In this document: one piece after another, positions 59,486 to 64,000 of the stretch
How positions within the stretch are numbered: the first letter of the stretch is position 1
Layout: every line of letters starts with the position of its first letter
Assembly: GCA_963823595.1 (NCBI GenBank)
Contig: CAWGME010000013.1
Coordinates: 62,001 to 126,000 of the forward strand
Length of the DNA stretch: 64,000 bases
Source of the DNA: JAKAAZ01 sp963823595
GTDB lineage: Bacteria; Acidobacteriota; Terriglobia; Terriglobales; Acidobacteriaceae
Reading direction: 5' to 3'
Translations under genes and position numbers: made by a program
The notes under the pieces: model-generated
The model's database searches: none
What the model saw: the letters and a program-made list of their open reading frames with translations, nothing else
Told to the model about the DNA's origin: nothing

Positions 59486-60636
59486 TTACGCCTCCAGCAC
59501 CGGAACATCGAGCCACCGACGCTCCCGCCAGGATTTTAGACCTAATTCGGCAAGCTGCACGCCGCGCGCGCCCTCCAGAAAATCGTGCGGGAAAGGCGCG
59601 TCCTCGGCAACATGGCGCAGGAAAAGTTCCCACTGCACCTTGAAGCCATTGTCGAAGAACATATTGTCCGGCACATCCTCCCAGCCTGCGCGAAAATCGA
59701 TTGCGTTGGGAACGTCAGGATTCCAGACCGGCCGCGGCGTATTCACGCGATGCTGCGTCCTGCATTCCCGCAGGCCGGCGACAGCGCTGCCAAGAGTACC
59801 ATCCACCTGCATGCTGAAAAGCTCATCGCGATACACGCGAAACGACCAGGAGGAATTGATCTGCGCGACAATTCCGCCGTCGAGCTCGAACGTCCCATAC
59901 GCGGTGTCGTCGGCAGTGGCTTCGTAACGCTTGCCCTGCTCATCGACGCGCTGCGGAATGGCGGTTCCACCCAGGCATTGCACGGCGCGCACAGCGCCGA
60001 AGGTGTGGTCCAGCACATAACGCCAGTGGCAGAACATATCGACGATGATGCCGCCGTCGTCTTCCTTGCGATAGTTCCACGAAGGCCGCTGCGCCGGCTG
60101 CCAGTCGCCCTCAAACACCCAATAGCCGAACTCTCCGCGAACGGAAAGTATTTTCCCGAAGAAGCCGCTATCAATGAGACGTTTCAACTTGCGAATTCCA
60201 GGAAGAAATAATTTGTCCTGCACCACTCCGGCTTTAATGCCCGCCGCCTTCGCCTTCCTGGCAAGCTCGAGCGCGACCGTCGAGTCGACGGCCAGCGGTT
60301 TTTCGCAATAGATATGCTTCCCGGCTTTGATTGCCGCTTCCACGTTCGGCGCGCGCGTGGCCGTCAGCGTAGCGTCAAAATAAATCTCATCTTTGGGATC
60401 GGCCAGTGCCTTCTGAGATCGGTCGTCCAACGCGCCACGCCATGTTCTTTGGCGATCTGCTCCAGCTTGGCCGCATTGCGGCCCACAAGAATGGGGTCCG
60501 GCATCAGCCGCGATCCGTCGGCAAGTGCGACTCCACCCTCCGCGCGAATTGCAAGAATCGATCGCACAAGATGCTGATTCAGCCCCATACGCCCGGTGAC
60601 GCCATTCATGATGATGCCAATCCGTCGTTCTTTCAT
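59486..60636 (-). CDS. Gfo/Idh/MocA family oxidoreductase (one frame break)
   Basis: A dehydrogenase of about 383 residues for a sugar or cyclitol. From ATG 60636 (GGAG upstream): RRIGIIMNGVTGRMGLNQHL binds NAD with a variant Gly-rich loop, and MPDPILVGRNAAKLEQIA follows. The frame changes near 60417 and continues with KALADPKDEIYFDATLT and GKHIYCEKPLAVD, the EKP motif whose Lys is catalytic. The substrate domain holds YRKEDDGGIIVDMFCHWRYVLDH, with the usual Asp and His pair. It is the first gene of a unit with DUF993 and the isomerase, with no spacing between stop and next start. The full gene seems intact apart from the one-base break. Confidence 0.8.
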
Positions 60637-60741
60637 CGTTTCTCCAATGAAGTGAGTTCTGTAGGGGAAGCTGCTGGATGCAATCGACTGACTGCTATTT
60701 ATTCTATTGTTCGAGTGTGGATTGCAGCACAAGCGAACACA

Positions 60742-60767
60742 AAAAAAGCTCCCGAAGGAGCTTTTTT
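60742..60767. terminator. Terminator between the sigma-factor operon and the sugar cassette
   Basis: AAAAAAGCTCC (60742-60752) and GGAGCTTTTTT (60757-60767) form an 11-pair stem with a CGAA tetraloop. It ends the leftward ECF operon and insulates the cassette; it would work in both directions. Confidence 0.8.
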
Positions 60768-60789
60768 CTGTATTCGCGAAGAGCGCCTG

Positions 60790-61423
60790 TTATCGAACTC
60801 GCGTCAGTTCAACTTCAACTTGCAGGGTGTGCCGGCTGCCCGGAATATCGAACATACCTATGACAATAGGTTTGTTTTCCGTAAGCAATGCGGTAGTCAT
60901 GAAGTTGGATTGACGAGTGACTGGCGGCGGATTAGCGTGTTCATTCTGTTCATTATCAGTATCCCTAGCAAATTCTTTCTGATTGATCATCGTAGTCAAT
61001 TCAAAACCGTTCGAAAGTTGTCTGAGAAAGCCTTGAATGTTTACACCTACCTGCATGCGTTCATAAGTTTGGTTGGAGGATGATGGGCCTGCACCTGTAG
61101 TGACCGGGACATTGGAAGAAATATCTATTCGTTCCCGGATGCGAATCAGCGTCTTGAACTACCGCATACCTTTGAGAACCGACTTTTTTAAATCCATCCA
61201 TTTCTGTCAACGTATAGGTCAAGCGGTACGGTCCGGCAATTGTGCGCTCCGTGTTCGTTTCCGACGAACTACCAGCCTTAGATTGCTGTGTTGTCCCAGA
61301 CTTTGAAGGCGACGCGCCACTCTGCTGCGCGGCCTGCGCCAACACCCGAGCACTACCGGCGATTATCGTCACGCATACAAGAGAAAGCAAAAGCGATCGT
61401 CTGGATTGCATAAAAAGCCTCAT
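60790..61423 (-). CDS. Secreted hypothetical protein (one frame break)
   Basis: A protein of about 210 residues with a signal peptide (SRRSLLLSLVCVTIIAGSARVLAQA). A low-complexity Ser/Thr/Gln linker follows (about residues 30-60). The folded part reads GPYRLTYTLTEMDGFKKVGSQRYAVV, then after a one-base shift near 61150 RIDISSNVPVTTGAGP, MQVGVNIQGFLRQL, FMTTALLTENKPIVIGMFDIPGS and TLQVEVELTRV. This pattern (tELDxgKr, grvPv, DvGmnIdcrl) is one I recall from many acidobacterial exported proteins of unknown function. Its ATG overlaps the stop of the anti-sigma gene (ATGA), so expression is coupled to the ECF sigma factor. Confidence 0.65.
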
Positions 61424-62038
61424 TCCTGTGCTGTTTTGATTTCTGAGTTAGCTTCCGCCCCAGTACTGCTCATGGAGCTGTTTCCCGAATCTTCGCCCGA
61501 TTTTAAGTAAGCGGCGAACTCCGCTTCCTGTTTCGCTTCCATCTTGGCCTGATACTCCGGGTTTAACTCCTTCAGTTCATCCGGCGTAGCTGTCCGCGCA
61601 AACTCGACGAGCAGTTTCTCCTGATGCGTCAGCGGATAGTTGAAAAGATTGGCCGCATCCCGTGTGGTGACGCGCCTGGCTTTCTGATGACGAAGACGGG
61701 GTCGGGAAACAGTAAGAGCATGGGCTTTTGTCCTGGAAGGCTGGGAGGTATGCACGCGAAGCCGCCGGTAAATTCGCAACTTTGCTCTCCCGGACCGCAG
61801 CGATTCTCTCCGGTTTTGAAGAATGCAAAAGCATGGGCAGGATGACCGCAAGAAAAACCGCCGCCACCGCACAGCCCGCGGGTATCCATAACCAAAGAGC
61901 TCCGCGCACCCGATGCGTTTCCGGCGCTGCTGCGATCCTGCGCTGCAGCCGCTCGAAATAACCGGCAGGCGGTTGGCCGCTCGTCGCAAGCCGCAACGCC
62001 TCGTCGATCAAGCGATCATGAGCATCGTTCTGATTCAT
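61420..62038 (-). CDS. Putative anti-sigma factor (one frame break)
   Basis: A protein of about 205 residues. The N-terminal 50 residues (MNQNDAHDRLIDEALRLATSGQPPAGYFERLQRRIAA) form the helical cytoplasmic part. One membrane helix follows (ALWLWIPAGCAVAAVFLAVILPMLL). The exported part loses its frame near 61700 and resumes with LTHQEKLLVEFARTATPDELKELNPE and an acidic tail. It lies directly after an ECF sigma gene, overlapping it by ATGA, the usual place of an anti-sigma factor; no zinc-type HxxxCxxC motif is visible. Similarity to named anti-sigma families is weak, so the call rests on context and topology. Confidence 0.6.
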
Positions 62039-62625
62039 CGCTTTCTCCTCTCTTCCGCTTCCAGCTTCTGCCGAAGCCGCTGTCTTGCACGAAATAAACA
62101 GGCCCGCACGCCAGATTCCGTCGTTCGCAACACGGCGGCGATCTCTGAAATCGACAGTTCATCAATGGCCGAAAGCCGCAGCGCTTCCCGTTCCTTGCGC
62201 GGCAAACCATCCATCAACCGCAGGATGCGAACGGTTTCCTCGGCTGAGCGCAGGGTGATATCGGCAGGCACGTCTTTACTCGCCTGATTTTGTAAAAGCA
62301 ACTCCGCCTCTTCGAGCAGCGGCATGGAGCGGAGTCTTCTCCTGCGATCGAGCGCCAGATTCCATGCGATTCGAATCAGCCACACGCGTGGATTTTCAAT
62401 TCGCGCAAGCTTCTTCTGATCCCGCAGCACCCGCAGAAACGCTTCCTGCACGACATCCTCAGCGTCCGACGCATTTCGCAACACGCTGTAGGCAACTCGA
62501 AACAGCAGCGCGGAATGTTCGGTCGCCAATGCGGAAATCTCCGCGCGCACCTCAGCGGCGCTGGCTTCTGTGCCGGTGCTTATCCAGTTCAAAGTCTGCT
62601 CGCCCGTAGCCGCTCTGACATTCAT
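62035..62625 (-). CDS. ECF-type RNA polymerase sigma factor
   Basis: A 196-residue sigma-70 factor with regions 2 and 4 only. Region 2 is LLFRVAYSVLRNASDAEDVVQEAFLRV, with the DAEDVVQE block binding the polymerase clamp, followed by NPRVWLIRIAWNLALDRRRR for -10 recognition. Region 4 is MDGLPRKEREALRLSAIDELSISEIAAVLRTTESGVRACLFRAR, with the helix-turn-helix for the -35. It heads a three-gene operon in which each gene overlaps the next by ATGA. The sigma-first order suggests autoregulation. Confidence 0.92.
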   Translation of the reverse strand: MNVRAATGEQTLNWISTGTEASAAEVRAEISALATEHSALLFRVAYSVLRNASDAEDVVQEAFLRVLRDQKKLARIENPRVWLIRIAWNLALDRRRRLRSMPLLEEAELLLQNQASKDVPADITLRSAEETVRILRLMDGLPRKEREALRLSAIDELSISEIAAVLRTTESGVRACLFRARQRLRQKLEAEERRKR

Positions 62626-62710
62626 AACAATTGGTTCACCATGAAAGACGCACTTGCAGGCTCTGGCGCTCGGATATTTTCAGATAATTTGATTCAGATC
62701 GCAGGGCGAA

Positions 62711-64000
62711 TCAAACGCCGACAGGGAACGGCTTGGGAGACGACTCATCCGCATTGACGACGCCCATGCGGAAGCGCTCAAACGCGCCCTGCAGCAGACT
62801 CAGCAACGCCGTGTATCCATAGCCGAACATGAACAGAAACAGAAACGGGACGGTAATGTAATTCCCGTTCTCGATGGCGTACCAGATGGTGAGCGCGAAA
62901 TAGACGGCAATCAGCAGTTCAATCCAGGGAAGAAATCCCAGCCGCTTGCGGTACTTCGTCGCCTGCGATTTCTCGCCGCGCTTCTCCACGCGATACTTCG
63001 GCGTGCGCTTAAAGCTGCTCTTGATCCCGAACAGCGCTTCCATCACCGCTTTCGAATTCGTCAGCGTCAGACCAATTCCGCCGAGCGCCATCACAAACGG
63101 CAGATACAGCAGCGCCTTGTACCAGCGGCCGGGAAACAATTCCTTCTGCGAGACCAGATAAAACGAAGACACGGAACATGTCGATGCCAGAAACAGCGGC
63201 AGATCGATCAGCAGCATCTGAAACCATCCCTGATAAAAGCGGATGATCATCACCGGCATCATCACAATCGACAGCAGCACCATCAGCGGATAGCTGATAT
63301 TTGCCGTCAGATGATAAAACGCCTCCAGCTTGATGTGGAATGGCAGGTCGGCACGAAAGACACGCGGCAGAATTTTCTTTGATGTCTGGATCAGCCCCTT
63401 GGCCCAGCGCGCCTGCTGCGTTTTGAAGGCGGTCATCTCAATCGGCAGCTCCGCCGGGCATGCGACGTCCTGCAGATATTTGAAGCGCCAGCCGGCCAGT
63501 TGCGCGCGATAGCTCAGGTCGGTGTCTTCCGTCAGCGTGTCATGCTGCCAGCCGCCGGCTTCTTCAATCGCCCTGCGCCGCCACATGCCGGCGGTGCCAT
63601 TGAAGTTGAAGAACACACGCGCCCGCGAACGCCCGCCATGCTCCAGTATGAAGTGGCCATCCAGCAGAATCGCCGAGACCTGGGTGAGAAAACTGTAGTC
63701 GCGGTTCAGATGCGTCCAGCGCGTCTGCACCATGCCGATGCCAGGATCGGCGAGATGATGGACGACGCGCATCAGCCAGTCGCGCGGCGGAATAAAATCT
63801 GCATCGAAGATCGCGACCAGCTCGCCTTTCGCCGTCTTCAAGCCGTGGTCAAGCGCACCCGCCTTATATCCGTGGCGATTGGTGCGATGGATGTAGACGA
63901 TCGGCTGCGGCTCGCCGTTGAACCCATCGCGATACCGCTCGACGATGGCCGCCGCCACCTGCCGGGTTTCGTCCGTCGAGTCGTCGAGCAGCTGGATTTC
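62711..64000 (-). CDS. Processive family 2 glycosyltransferase, CESA/mannan-synthase-like (5' end outside window)
   Basis: The last 430 residues of a membrane GT2; the frame continues past the right edge, where EIQLLDDSTDET shows the DDST block. GALDHGLKTAKGELVAIFDADFIPP gives the DAD metal site, FNGTAGMWRRRAIEEAGGW the acceptor-site loop, LTEDTDLSYRAQLAGW the catalytic TED, and TAFKTQQARWAKG the Q-Q-x-R-W motif of processive synthases. Four to six membrane helices follow to the C-terminus. It resembles glucomannan/beta-glucan synthases and other bacterial CESA-like enzymes. At least the first 80 to 100 residues are missing. The polymer made is not known. Confidence 0.88.
   Translation of the reverse strand, partial: EIQLLDDSTDETRQVAAAIVERYRDGFNGEPQPIVYIHRTNRHGYKAGALDHGLKTAKGELVAIFDADFIPPRDWLMRVVHHLADPGIGMVQTRWTHLNRDYSFLTQVSAILLDGHFILEHGGRSRARVFFNFNGTAGMWRRRAIEEAGGWQHDTLTEDTDLSYRAQLAGWRFKYLQDVACPAELPIEMTAFKTQQARWAKGLIQTSKKILPRVFRADLPFHIKLEAFYHLTANISYPLMVLLSIVMMPVMIIRFYQGWFQMLLIDLPLFLASTCSVSSFYLVSQKELFPGRWYKALLYLPFVMALGGIGLTLTNSKAVMEALFGIKSSFKRTPKYRVEKRGEKSQATKYRKRLGFLPWIELLIAVYFALTIWYAIENGNYITVPFLFLFMFGYGYTALLSLLQGAFERFRMGVVNADESSPKPFPVGV

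Overview
The window (64 kb, moderate-to-high GC) looks like a chromosomal segment of an Acidobacteriota bacterium, probably class Terriglobia (subdivision 1). The main evidence is the 16S rRNA gene, which has the AATCAACGCTGGCGGCGTGCC start and helix signatures I associate with that group. Supporting evidence is a bshC (bacillithiol) gene, SpoIIE phosphatase and GGDEF proteins with large membrane sensors, and the recurring intergenic ATTCTGAGCG...GAAGAATC element. This placement rests on recognition, not on a database search.

Layout. (1) 1-10.4 kb is a surface-polysaccharide locus. Its left 3.7 kb is a graveyard of glycosyltransferase remnants with many stops and frameshifts. It is followed by three intact GT2 enzymes, an O-antigen-ligase/polymerase-like membrane protein, and an opposing pair: a GT39/ArnT-like membrane transferase and a GT4 enzyme. 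(2) 10.4-15.2 kb holds a Crp/Fnr regulator, bshC, a DUF2520 Rossmann protein and a NUDIX hydrolase. (3) 15.3-24 kb holds a cold-shock protein, PolX, membrane-anchored hypotheticals, glycine oxidase, citrate synthase, proline dehydrogenase, and DUF948-like and YtxH-like envelope/stress proteins. (4) 24.4-39.3 kb holds a GH57 branching enzyme, a secreted beta-propeller, iscS-mnmA (tRNA thiolation), a sodium:solute symporter, a PLP decarboxylase with yggS, trxB, NDH-2, a VapBC module and ilvE. (5) 39.4-45 kb is mostly signalling: a SpoIIE/RsbU phosphatase, a PCYCGC-motif secreted protein and a diguanylate cyclase. (6) 45.3-51.1 kb is a complete rrn operon (16S-tRNA-Ile-tRNA-Ala-23S-5S) with promoter, processing stems and terminator. 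(7) 51.2-64 kb holds a Tat-exported heparinase-like lyase, an HPP membrane protein, a cytochrome b561/molybdopterin oxidoreductase fusion, a YvlD-like protein, a secreted propeller, a three-gene sugar-catabolism cassette (Gfo/Idh oxidoreductase, DUF993, xylose-isomerase-like), an ECF sigma/anti-sigma/secreted-protein operon, and a CESA-like processive GT2 that runs off the right edge.

A pervasive feature is a single-base reading-frame break inside otherwise well-conserved genes: the polymerase-like gene, bshC, thiO, proline dehydrogenase, the PLP decarboxylase, yggS (two), the 56.2-kb propeller, DUF993, Gfo/Idh, the secreted protein and the anti-sigma gene. So many breaks in unrelated housekeeping genes suggest base-calling or assembly indels. 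I therefore annotate these as single genes spanning the break. The first 3.7 kb is different: stops and frameshifts are dense, the sequence is AT-richer, and long stretches are unreadable, which looks like real gene decay. No CRISPR array, prophage or insertion-sequence transposase was seen. The least characterised units are the 57.5-60.6 kb cassette, the 60.8-62.6 kb sigma-factor operon and the b561/molybdopterin fusion.
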